Of a stretch of 11,109 nt of DNA, positions 1 through 7,109 are shown piece by piece. Position 1 is the stretch's first letter. Each line of letters opens with the position of its first letter. Both the position numbers and the translations under genes were made by a program. The notes below the pieces were generated by a model that had not been told where the DNA came from, searched no databases, and saw only the letters and a list, made by a program, of their open reading frames with translations. Source of the DNA: Verrucomicrobia bacterium 12-59-8 (GTDB lineage Bacteria; Verrucomicrobiota; Verrucomicrobiae; Verrucomicrobiales; Verrucomicrobiaceae); NCBI GenBank assembly GCA_002279765.1, contig NCCR01000233.1, forward strand, positions 1-11,109, read 5' to 3'.

Positions 1-874
1 AGGCTTGAACACGCAACTCATTATCTTCAACGATAGGGCGCGATTCATAGACGCCGGTCGTGCCGAACAAGGTTAGTAGAATCCCACCTTCTTTGCATCC
101 GAGGATTGTTCGATGGCCGAAAATCTTTTCAGCGTCTTCCTTTGCGATGCTAAGAATTCGTTCGTTTAATTGAGTTTCAACCACGTCAAGAACGAGTTGT
201 GCAACCTTAAGAGTGATTGAAGCTGTTTTTTTGTTAGTTGTATCGATATGCACAATATTAAAGTAATCTTCGAAGTCCAAAGCACATTTTAAAGCGTTCT
301 CTTTCGTTTGCCCTAAAACTTCTAGATTCATGATGCTTCCTGCAACTGCGATGGGCAGGAGTCCTTCTTCGCGCTCCAACGCCTGTGCCGGATTCACAGT
401 CAGGAGAATAACCTGACTAATGCGATTTCTCCAATCTTCAAGGAGAACAAAATTTTCTACGCTTTCGCGTTCTTGAGGTTTCAGGCGTTTCAAGCGTTCC
501 AATAATCGTAACCAAGCCACTGCATCAAAAATTCCTCGGTCCAACAAGACAATTTCTGGGTCGCTTGCAGTTGGCGGGGATTGAGTGTCGACAAGCAACT
601 CTGAAAGCGTTTGGCATACCGTCCAAATATTAAATGAAGAGTCTTTTTTGTCACGAATGGGGCAAATGCTTGCTTTTTCGCCTATCATTTTTGCTTTAAA
701 GCCACAGCGCTTTAAAAAACGGTGTATTTCGTTAACAATTGTGGTTTTGCCTGCTTTGGGCATTCCGGCAAATTCGATAACAATTGGTCGCCTGGCATCC
801 TTGTCAAATCGGCTTCGCACCTCTTCGGCACGAGCTTTTAATTCGATAATTTCTGACGTTGATAAATCGGACAT
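1..874 (-). CDS. P-loop nucleotide-kinase-like protein, C-terminus beyond window
   Basis: An open frame starts at ATG 874 and is still open at base 1: 291 complete codons plus one base. Seen: a Walker A loop AGMPKAGKTT at residues 36-45 right after the strand IVIEF; a DRG triplet at 112-114 after the hydrophobic run EIVLL, matching the DR(x) motif of thymidylate and deoxynucleoside kinases; and VNPAQALERE at 160-169, resembling the sugar/LID segment of those kinases. I infer a small-molecule kinase acting on a nucleoside or nucleotide; the substrate cannot be read. Residues about 235-291 lie beyond a normal kinase core and seem to begin a second domain I do not recognise. The start lies 11 bases after the stop of the upstream deaminase fusion, so the two are almost certainly co-transcribed. 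No Shine-Dalgarno sequence precedes the ATG. AT-rich codon use is unlike the genes beyond 3000. Any other P-loop NTPase role remains possible. Confidence 0.8.
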   Translation of the reverse strand, partial: MSDLSTSEIIELKARAEEVRSRFDKDARRPIVIEFAGMPKAGKTTIVNEIHRFLKRCGFKAKMIGEKASICPIRDKKDSSFNIWTVCQTLSELLVDTQSPPTASDPEIVLLDRGIFDAVAWLRLLERLKRLKPQERESVENFVLLEDWRNRISQVILLTVNPAQALEREEGLLPIAVAGSIMNLEVLGQTKENALKCALDFEDYFNIVHIDTTNKKTASITLKVAQLVLDVVETQLNERILSIAKEDAEKIFGHRTILGCKEGGILLTLFGTTGVYESRPIVEDNELRVQA

Positions 875-885
875 GAGTTTATAAG

Positions 886-2409
886 TTAGGAAACGAACGA
901 TTTCGATCTCGCGGCTGCGGGAAGGAAAGAAAAGGCGTGTCTAATAGGTCGAAAAAATTCAGGATGGAAGTTCTCATATCTTTGCTCTCTTGGGATTTTT
1001 GTGTTGAGAACTTGAACATCATCCCAATTAGCAAATGATTTAGATGGCAAAGGGGTGGATACGCCTTTTACAACTAAAGCTTCAATCTGCGTCTGTCCTC
1101 GGCTTAATGCTGAAAACACACGGTGTGAGCCATCGACAACAATGGCCTTTCCATGATGAATCTCGATTACAGGTGGTTTTATAGGCCAGGGAGAACCATG
1201 TATGAGAGCCGCTGTGGGTAGGTTATGATCCTTTTTTAGAGCCTCTAATTGATGAAGTCTAAATATTTTGAATCGTTCTAGAGATTTAGGAAGGCGCTCA
1301 AGGGTTTCAATTTCCATTGTCTCGAGGGTGATGCTGGTCTGTTCATAAGCGGGAACATTCGTTTTCAGAGCATTGGCAAGTTCATCCTCACTGATTGCGC
1401 TAATTGTAAGATCCAGTCCAGATTGGCAGTCCTCTGTTTTCCAAAGGGTGCTAAATAAAAGCCTAAATCCTTTTAATAAGCCGGAGTCATGCGGAGATCG
1501 AAATAAATGGCCATGAATTGCAGGATCCTTTTCAATGGAGATCATGGAGGTTGGATTTGTGTCAGCAATAAGCGTGCCCCGGACGCCAAATGGTTTTTTT
1601 GAAACACAAATGTCCATGCCAAGATGTTTGGCAATTGATCTGTATGACTCGGAATCTTTGCAGGGTGATGGATCGCATAAAATGCGAATCGAGCGACCAT
1701 TGAGCTTGGCAAGAACCAAGCATAGTTGAAGTTCTCTCAACCACGTGAGGTTTCCTGCAAATATATAGATATCTCCGGTGGTCCCCGATATAAGGTCCAT
1801 TGATTGCTGAAGCAAACCCTCTCGTTGAGATGCTAACCTTATGTCAAAGTCGGACATTATATTATTTCCTGCATAAGGTGAAACTGCCGGAATGTGATCA
1901 TGAGCATGTTGGGCAAAGAAATCCGCATTAATAGAAGTTAATTCTTTTCGCTGCTCATTGGGGAATCTCTCGACCTCTAAATAACTGCTCAAAAACATTT
2001 CTCCTCTGCCCGTGATATGAGAATTAGGATCAAGTGTGCCAATATAAATTTTTTGGACTTTGTTTGCTACAATCCTGACAGCGCAGGGGATCTTATCCTC
2101 GCCTCGACGAGTGCATGGTTCAAGAGTTACAAAAAGTGTTGTTCCAGACGCATCGTATCCTGCTGCTGCGGCTTTTTCAAAAATATTATATTCGGCGTGA
2201 CCACCGTTTTCGTTTTCTCCTCGATGGCTACGAAAAAGAATTTCTCCAGTTCGCGAATTTACAAGAATTGCCCCCACTTTTGGATGAATTCTCCCATCTT
2301 CGGCTTTTGACAGCTTAGCCTCTTTGATAACTTCATTCATTAGTTCTAACTCACGTTCCTTCGTAATCATAAGTAACGCCATTAAAACTGAATGATAATC
2401 TGCTGACAA
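886..2409 (-). CDS. RibD-like deaminase / possible PLD-fold / ParB-like fusion protein
   Basis: The frame gives up to 507 residues from a TTG at 2409; ATG 2382 (residue 10) or ATG 2370 (residue 14) are likelier starts if the -10 box at 2414-2419 is real. Residues about 20-150 are a zinc cytidine-deaminase fold of the RibD subtype: HAE at 71-73, TLEPC ending at C99, PC at C109, then LDPNSHITGRG (127-136), close to the DPNP..GRG segment of RibD. The RibD reductase domain is absent. Residues about 190-330 alternate strand and helix (DIYIFAGN, IRILCDPSP) like a phospholipase-D-type fold but lack HKD motifs; this is a weak call. Residues about 410-450 contain VVDGSHRVFSALSRG, the signature loop of the ParB/sulfiredoxin fold. 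I infer deamination of a nucleotide or nucleotide-like substrate, with the ParB-like domain sensing, phosphorylating or cutting. It leads the operon with the P-loop kinase gene. The phage-defence dCTP/dCMP deaminases are the nearest functional precedent I know. Substrate unknown. Confidence 0.8.
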   Translation of the reverse strand: MSADYHSVLMALLMITKERELELMNEVIKEAKLSKAEDGRIHPKVGAILVNSRTGEILFRSHRGENENGGHAEYNIFEKAAAAGYDASGTTLFVTLEPCTRRGEDKIPCAVRIVANKVQKIYIGTLDPNSHITGRGEMFLSSYLEVERFPNEQRKELTSINADFFAQHAHDHIPAVSPYAGNNIMSDFDIRLASQREGLLQQSMDLISGTTGDIYIFAGNLTWLRELQLCLVLAKLNGRSIRILCDPSPCKDSESYRSIAKHLGMDICVSKKPFGVRGTLIADTNPTSMISIEKDPAIHGHLFRSPHDSGLLKGFRLLFSTLWKTEDCQSGLDLTISAISEDELANALKTNVPAYEQTSITLETMEIETLERLPKSLERFKIFRLHQLEALKKDHNLPTAALIHGSPWPIKPPVIEIHHGKAIVVDGSHRVFSALSRGQTQIEALVVKGVSTPLPSKSFANWDDVQVLNTKIPREQRYENFHPEFFRPIRHAFSFLPAAARSKSFVS

Positions 2410-2410
2410 T

Positions 2411-2638
2411 AATAAAATAGATATTCAAAAACTTTGGGCAAAATATCTGATTTATAATGGTAATATCTTAAGTAATATATCCAAATAGCTATTTTGTCCG
2501 CTGAATTGCCTTAATCATTAAAGAATAACATCTCTGCTACTCGATAAGCCCGGAGCATATTCAGGCTTTGTTCATCCCATACGCTTCACTTGGGGAAGCG
2601 TTTGCAGGATTGCTGATAGCTTGTGGGAGGCCGTGAGC
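2411..2638. other. AT-rich to GC-rich transition, no gene
   Basis: No convincing gene is visible. Bases to about 2520 are AT-rich and belong with the operon on the left; composition then rises towards the GC-rich right side. At 2559-2575 the sequence matches 15 of 17 bases of 3523-3539, and the plus-strand reading around each encodes IQALF. This looks like a leftover of the same lost plus-strand reading frame on both sides of the vapBC remnant. Confidence 0.6.
2414..2441 (-). promoter_or_regulatory. Possible sigma-70-type promoter of the deaminase-kinase operon
   Basis: On the minus strand TTGCCC (2436-2441) and TATTTT (2414-2419) are 16 bases apart, within sigma-70 tolerance. Transcription would begin near 2407, favouring the ATG at 2382 or 2370 over the TTG at 2409. 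The DNA is AT-rich, so such boxes arise by chance. Three 7-base copies of AATATCT, one inverted, lie on or next to it (2419-2425, 2442-2448, 2462-2468). Confidence 0.3.
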
Positions 2639-2945
2639 TTAAATCAACAAGAGGCCCTGCTCGTCCATTTTGGCACCGGGGATGGTGGCGGTGAGGGGGA
2701 GGGCGGTGATGAGGCCGGGGAGGAGGCGGCCGAGGGTGTGGGGTTTTTGGCCGAGTTGCTGGTCTTTGTCGTTGGTCGGCATGGGCGGATTGGGGACTTC
2801 TGCGCTGAGGAGGATGCCGGTTGGGGCGTCGATGTAGCCGCGGAGGGGCGTGGCGGTGGGAGCGGGATCCTGAAGTTGGGGAGGAGGAGTAAGAGGAAGA
2901 TTAGCCGGAGAGCTGTCGAGGCAGAAGGCGAGGCGTTCGTGGCCG
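2639..2945 (-). pseudogene. Partial duplicate of the acyltransferase/ligase-like C-terminal tail
   Basis: Read on the minus strand to the TAA at 2639, this encodes GHERLAFCLDS, then LRGYIDAPTGILLSAEVP, NPPMP, LGRLLPG and PGAKMDEQGLLLI. The same order of motifs ends the larger gene at 3536: GQERLVFCLDS, MRGYIDADTEILISTEVP, NPPMP, LGRLLPG, PGAKMDEQGFLTL. The copy lacks about a dozen residues between LGRLLPG and PGAKMD, and has no upstream transporter or acyltransferase part. Similarity fades just upstream of the GHERL segment. The open frame extends further only antisense to vapB, with no conserved content, so I treat it as a gene fragment and not a functional protein. It probably arose by segmental duplication followed by decay. 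Confidence 0.7.
2654..2945. repeat. Imperfect direct repeat, copy 1 (partner 3554-3850)
   Basis: The copy begins with GCCCTGCTCGTCCATTTT, identical to 3554-3571, and ends near the shared CTGTCGAGGCAGAAG (2913-2927 against 3819-3833). The offset is 900 bases at the left end and 906 at the right end. Internal gaps fall in the LGRLLPG-to-PGAKMD segment and in the proline-rich linker. Confidence 0.75.
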
Positions 2946-3017
2946 AGTGAGTTTCGCGGAGATTGAGCTGTGGCATGCCTAGTTTGACAGCGGGGGAGCG
3001 TGGCAGCATCTTCGCCC

Positions 3018-3254
3018 ATGCAAATCACGCTTGATCTACCGGATGATGCCTTTGCCAAGGCGAATGCTGTGGCCCGGCAGGAATCACGCAGCCTCGGCAG
3101 TGTGCTTGCGGACCTCATCCGCAGCATGAAGGCCGCGCCACAACCCGCCTTCACACCACCCCCCGTGCCAGGCTGTCGGTTTCCTGTCGTCGAGGGCAGG
3201 CCGGTGACTCAGGCGGAAATCGACAGCATGCTGGAGGCGGATGGCCTGCCATGA
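3018..3254 (+). CDS. VapB-type antitoxin (ribbon-helix-helix-like)
   Basis: 78 residues from ATG 3018; a GTG at 3000 would add six residues (MAASSP) not typical of the family. The N-terminus MQITLDLPDDAFAKANAVA has the form of a short beta strand followed by helices, as in ribbon-helix-helix antitoxins that bind DNA as dimers. The C-terminal FPVVEGRPVTQAEIDSML matches the FPV....G.P.T...I....  tail of VapB proteins that neutralise PIN-domain VapC nucleases. Its TGA overlaps the ATG of the next frame (ATGA at 3251-3254), the usual coupling in vapBC operons. That toxin frame is destroyed, so this antitoxin now stands alone. It may persist as a DNA-binding regulator, as protection against related toxins, or simply as DNA not yet lost. 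No gene symbol beyond family level is justified. Confidence 0.75.
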   Translation: MQITLDLPDDAFAKANAVARQESRSLGSVLADLIRSMKAAPQPAFTPPPVPGCRFPVVEGRPVTQAEIDSMLEADGLP

Positions 3255-3468
3255 GCTGGCTGGTGGATGGCAATGGCATCATTGCGCTGGCTCATCAAGA
3301 GCCATCCGCAACATGCGCGGGCCAAGGCTTGGTTTGAGACCCTGACGGACACCTTCCACACCTGCTCCTGGGGCCAGGCTTGCCACGCTGGATGGTGGAC
3401 TTGTGGCAACGCATGTTGATGTCGGGTTCTTGATCCCTGAGCTGTCCATCACCGCATCGCACTCCTAG
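3251..3468 (+). pseudogene. VapC-type PIN-domain toxin remnant
   Basis: Three frames each hold part of a PIN toxin. From ATG 3251: MSWLVDGNGIIALAHQE, with the first acidic residue of the PIN site (D6). After a one-base shift near 3300: HPQHARAKAWFETLTDTF, the usual H..A..WF helix. After a second break near 3376: RLATLDGGLVATHVDVGFLIP, the conserved end with the LATLD acidic site. The central part, roughly 70-80 residues including the middle catalytic acids, is missing, and the frame closes at TAG 3466. VapC proteins are usually about 130 residues RNases; this one cannot make an active enzyme. The call rests on motif order and on the ATGA overlap with the antitoxin. Confidence 0.75.
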
Positions 3469-3535
3469 CGCCTGATCGGCACCCTTTGGCAAAGTCGTTC
3501 AGGTCTGCTGCCAGAAGCCGACATTCAGGCCCTGT

Positions 3536-5933
3536 TCATGGCAGAGTAAGGAAGCCCTGCTCGTCCATTTTCGCGCCGGGGAGGCTGATGCTGCGGCCGT
3601 CGTCCGGAAGAAGGCCGCTGAGGCGCACGCCGTCGGGGGTGGTTTCGATGACGAGGCCGGGCAGCAGGCGGCCGAGGCAGCCGGCTCTTTGGCCGTGCTG
3701 GTCATCTTCGTAACCGGCTGGCATGGGCGGGTTGGGAACTTCGGTGCTGATGAGGATTTCGGTGTCGGCATCAATGTAACCGCGCATGGCGGTGGTCTGG
3801 GGCAGCGGAGACAGATCGCTGTCGAGGCAGAAGACGAGGCGCTCCTGGCCGGTAAGCTGACTTAGCGTATTGCGGGTGCAGAAGGCGACGATGTGGGTGG
3901 CGTGGGCTTCGGTGGGGTGGTCGATGAACTTGGTGCCGGGGATGACCTGGGTGAGGGCTTTGACGGTGCGGTGGATGATGCTGCCTGGGGGGGCGAGGCT
4001 GAGGAAGACATCGCCGGGGTGATGCCATTCGATTTCGGCGAGGCGGAGGGCGTTGGCGAAGGGGACGAGGTCGTCGGCTTCGGCGTGGTGCCAGCTTTTG
4101 CGTTTGAGGAAGGCTTCGGCGCTGAGGGCGAGCATGGCGTGGCGGACGACTTCGGCGGTAGCGGCGCGTGCGGCGAGAGGTTCGCCGAAATGCACTTCCA
4201 CGGGGTAGCGCAGGTGCTTGGGGCGTTTGGTGAAGAACTTGCCGCCCTGAAAGGAGAAGATGCTGCCGTAGAGACCATCGAGGTAAACGGGCACCACCTG
4301 GGCATCGCCCTGGCGTGCCATCAGTTCGAAGCCTTTGAGCAGTTCGTTGACCATGCCATGGCGGGTGATCTGGCCTTCGGGGAAGAGGCAGACGATCTCC
4401 CCCTCCTTGAGCGCAGCGGCGACGGCTCGGATGGCATCCTTGGCGCGTGTGGCGGAAATGGTAGAGAGTATCCCACATGACGAAGCGCACCGGGCGGCGG
4501 CTGGCGGAGCCAACGATGAGCGCATCCACATAGCTGACGTGGTTTGGCAGCAGCAGCACGCCGCCGGTGGCGGGGATGCGCTCCATGTGGACGGATTTCA
4601 CCTTGTAGGTGAAGCGCACGGCGGCCAGCATGAGGAAGCGCACGAGATCCTGCGGCAGCAGGCGCATGATGTAAACGGCGGCAAAAAAGGTCGGAATGGC
4701 CAGCAGCAGAAACTGGGTGGAGGAACTCAGGTTCATTACTTTCATCAAGCCGACGATGGCCACCGCCACCAGGGTGCCGAGGCAGTCCATCAGGTTCATG
4801 CCAGCGTGAATGCGGGCTTTCTCCTGCTTCTCCGCCTTGTCCTGCGCGAAGGCGTAGAGCGGCACCATGAAGCAGCCACCCGCAGCACCCGTCAAGATGA
4901 TGCCGGCGTACATCCAACTGCTGCCCAGCGTGGCGAGGCCGGACCAAAGCAGGCCGACTACGAGCCCGAAACCGCCCAGCGGAATCAGCCCCATCTCTAT
5001 CCGGTTGCGACTGATGTGGGAGGCAAAGAAGCTGCCGCTGATCACGCCGATGCCGAGAATGCCGGCGACTTTGGCGAGTTCCATCGGGCCGTCGCCATGG
5101 CCGGTGTCGGGATGCAACTCCTTGGTGAGGGTGACGAGGATGAAGCTGAGCGCGTTGGAGATGAACCAGAAGTAGGTCACCCCCAGCGCTGCGAGGCGGA
5201 TGGAGCGGCGGCGGAAGACGATTTTGAGGCTTTCGAAATGCTCCAGCGCCATGCCTTTGCGCCAACTGACTTCAGGGTGCGATGGCGTGGTTTGAACGCA
5301 GATGGCGGCGATCAGCTCAACAATGCCCATGAGGCTGATGATGATCAGCGGCCAGAGCGCGGACATCCAGGCATCTCCCGTCCTTTCATACTCGGTGCCA
5401 TACCAGATGCCACCAGCCCACATGCCGCCGAGAATGCCCGCGAGCATGGTGACCTGCAGCCAGCCGGAGACGCGGCCGAGGCGGCGTGAACCAGCCAGCT
5501 CTTTCATGATGCCCATCTTGGCCGGGCTGAGCACCGCCGCCTGCACCGCCAGCACAAAGAAGCCGAGCAGGCAGATTTCGAGCGAGCCGGGCACGCGCTT
5601 CATCCACAGCGCCAGCGCCAGCCACACAAAGCAGATGATCTGCATGACCTGCATCCAGACGATGACCTTGCGCTTGGAGAAACGATCCGACCAATATCCC
5701 GCCAGCGGGGCAAAGATCATGTAGGGCAGCGAAAAGATGGCCCCGAGCCACAGCTCCATGTGGCGGCCCACCCAGGAGTCTTTGGCGATGATGATCGACA
5801 GCGCGATCAGCAGCATCTTCACGAAGTTGTCGCTGAACGAGTTCATCGCCTGCACAAAAAGTACAAGTACGATGGAAGCCCAGTTCCGGCGTGGCAGATG
5901 CGGTGCGTTGTCGAGTTCGGCGGATTCGGGCAT
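3536..5933 (-). pseudogene. LplT-like MFS transporter fused to PlsC acyltransferase, frameshifted
   Basis: From ATG 5933 about 440 residues form an MFS permease like the lysophospholipid flippase LplT: FVQAMNSFSDNFVKMLLI at the first helix, the loop GYWSDRFSKRK, and LSPAKMGI. A PlsC glycerophospholipid acyltransferase domain follows: NHVSYVDAL (NHxSxxD catalytic motif), then RFVMWDTLYH at about residue 484, where the frame breaks. It resumes one frame over with ISATRAKDAIRAV, FPEGQITRHG and VPVYLDGLYGS. About 16 codons normally between MWD.LY and PIS.TRA are missing, and the shift fits a loss of 3n+2 bases near 4470. The tail to TGA 3536 resembles a shrunken AMP-ligase domain (GYIDADTEILISTEVPNPP; LGRLLPG; MDEQGFLTL). 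An intact version would import and re-acylate lysophospholipids at the inner membrane. It starts 9 bases after ispD. A sequencing error is possible; without one, only the transporter half could work, with a junk tail to about 3771. Confidence 0.75.
3554..3850. repeat. Imperfect direct repeat, copy 2 (partner 2654-2945)
   Basis: This is the copy still attached to the larger gene. It contains about 36 extra bases between the LGRLLPG and PGAKMD codons compared with copy 1. Both copies are preceded, on the left, by a degenerate plus-strand stretch encoding IQALF. Confidence 0.75.
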
Positions 5934-5942
5934 GGGTGTCGT

Positions 5943-6608
5943 TCAATCGACAAATCGCTGTGCCAGCAGAATGTCTGCCGGGAAGGTGATCTTGGGGTTC
6001 AGTTCAAAGTTTTCGACGACAAAGACAGATTCACCGAGGTGCTGCACGGCGGAGACTTCATCGGTGACGTGCAGTCCGTCACGCAGCACGGCATCATAGG
6101 CCCGCACGAGCAGCGCGCGCTGAAACACTTGCGGCGTCTCCATGATCCACGCATTGGCGCGATCAATGGAGTCAATGATGCGGCCAGTGCTGTCGCAGCG
6201 CTTGAGGGTCTCGGTCATGGGCCGGGCACAGGCGGCGGCGGCCTGGGTGCGGGCGGCGTCAATGCAGCGGGTGATCTGCGCCACTGAGATGAGCGGACGC
6301 GCGCCATCATGCACCGCGACGATCTGGCAGGCCTGATTTAACGCCTGCAGGCCAGCATGCACGGAGAGGTGGCGCTCGGCGCCGCCGCTGATGATCTGGG
6401 AGATTTTACCGAGACCGCCGGAGCGCCAGGCTTCAAGTTCCGGCCGCAGGGCGTCACTGGTGACCACAATGATTTCATCAATGGCGGCGCAGGTCTGGAA
6501 TACGCCCAATGTGCGCTTGAGCACAGGCTCTCCAGCCAGAGGAGCCAGGAGCTTGTTGAAGCCCATGCGCCGGCTACTGCCTGCTGCAACGATGATGGCG
6601 GAGGTCAT
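5943..6608 (-). CDS. ispD: 2-C-methyl-D-erythritol 4-phosphate cytidylyltransferase
   Basis: Cytosolic enzyme of the MEP isoprenoid pathway that joins MEP and CTP to give CDP-methylerythritol and pyrophosphate. 221 residues, close to the usual 220-240. Motifs in order: AAGSSRRMGFNK (8-19), the nucleotide loop with basic residues for the CTP phosphates; GGAERHLSVHAGL (75-87); VHDGARPL (99-106), holding the metal-binding Asp; ETLKR (133-137); TPQVF (158-162); TDEVSAV (182-188), where enteric enzymes have TDD.SA; and NPKITFP (204-210), the usual N.K.T.P tail. No ispF partner is in the window. It lies 48 bases after yqeY and 9 bases before the transporter/acyltransferase frame, suggesting one transcript. 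No Shine-Dalgarno sequence is visible before ATG 6608. The high-GC codon use matches the neighbours. Confidence 0.95.
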   Translation of the reverse strand: MTSAIIVAAGSSRRMGFNKLLAPLAGEPVLKRTLGVFQTCAAIDEIIVVTSDALRPELEAWRSGGLGKISQIISGGAERHLSVHAGLQALNQACQIVAVHDGARPLISVAQITRCIDAARTQAAAACARPMTETLKRCDSTGRIIDSIDRANAWIMETPQVFQRALLVRAYDAVLRDGLHVTDEVSAVQHLGESVFVVENFELNPKITFPADILLAQRFVD

Positions 6609-6656
6609 GAAAGCCGGTGAATCATGGAAGCGGTGCGCGGCGGGGCAGTCACCGGT

Positions 6657-7109
6657 TTAAGAAAGGCGTTTGGCGACTTCGGTAGAAATGGACTTGCTGT
6701 CGGCACGGCCCGCGACGCGCTCCTGCAGCGCCTTCATCACGCCACCCATGTCTTTCTTGGAGGTGGCACCGAGTTCAGCGATGACGGTTTCGACGAGCGT
6801 GCCCAGCTCTTCCGTGCTCATGGCTGCCGGGAGGTATTTTTCCAGCACGGCGATTTCTGCCTTGGCGGCGTCCACAGCCTCCGGGCGGCCGGCTTTTTCC
6901 GCGCCTTCCACGGAGTCCTGCAGTTTTTTGATCTCCTTGCGCACCACGGCCAGGGCGTCGGTGTCGCCGAGTTCACCGTCCGCGCCGAGTTTTTCGATGG
7001 CGGCGTATTTGAGGGCGGACTTGAGGTTACGGATGACGTTGAGGGCCACGGTGTCCTTGGCACGCATGGCATTTTTCAGGTCTTCGGAAATTTGGGCGAT
7101 GAAGCTCAT
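6657..7109 (-). CDS. yqeY: GatB/YqeY-domain protein
   Basis: 150 residues from ATG 7109, the usual size of stand-alone YqeY proteins. It begins MSFIAQISEDLKNAMRAKD and continues with VALNVIRNLKSALKYAAIEK and the KEIKKLQDSVEGAEKAGR segment, all typical. The C-terminal part VIAELGATSKKDMGGVMKAL matches the family's ..G....DMG.VM..L motif. The domain also forms the C-terminus of GatB, where it helps hold tRNA in the amidotransferase; the free protein's role is not settled, though tRNA or translation-linked action is assumed. The frame is open upstream to 7319, but those residues are not family-like, so ATG 7109 is chosen. It is the first gene of the probable yqeY-ispD-transporter transcript and is divergent from the deacetylase gene. 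Confidence 0.92.
   Translation of the reverse strand: MSFIAQISEDLKNAMRAKDTVALNVIRNLKSALKYAAIEKLGADGELGDTDALAVVRKEIKKLQDSVEGAEKAGRPEAVDAAKAEIAVLEKYLPAAMSTEELGTLVETVIAELGATSKKDMGGVMKALQERVAGRADSKSISTEVAKRLS

Noticed and set aside
585..884. Plus-strand open frame of 99 codons
   Set aside because: It is antisense to the P-loop kinase gene, whose Walker A and DRG motifs are clear on the minus strand.
2644..3154. Two overlapping minus-strand frames as real small genes
   Set aside because: Only the tail to 2639 resembles anything; the remainder is antisense to vapB or a shifted reading of the duplicated fragment.
3771..4465. Reading the last part of the 720-codon minus-strand frame as a genuine Arg/Pro/His-rich C-terminal domain
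   Set aside because: The neighbouring frame over the same bases encodes conserved PlsC motifs, so this part is out-of-frame sequence after the deletion.
4335..5489. Long plus-strand frame of 384 codons
   Set aside because: It is opposite the MFS transporter part and has His/Gln/Ala-rich junk composition with no motifs; high GC keeps such frames open.
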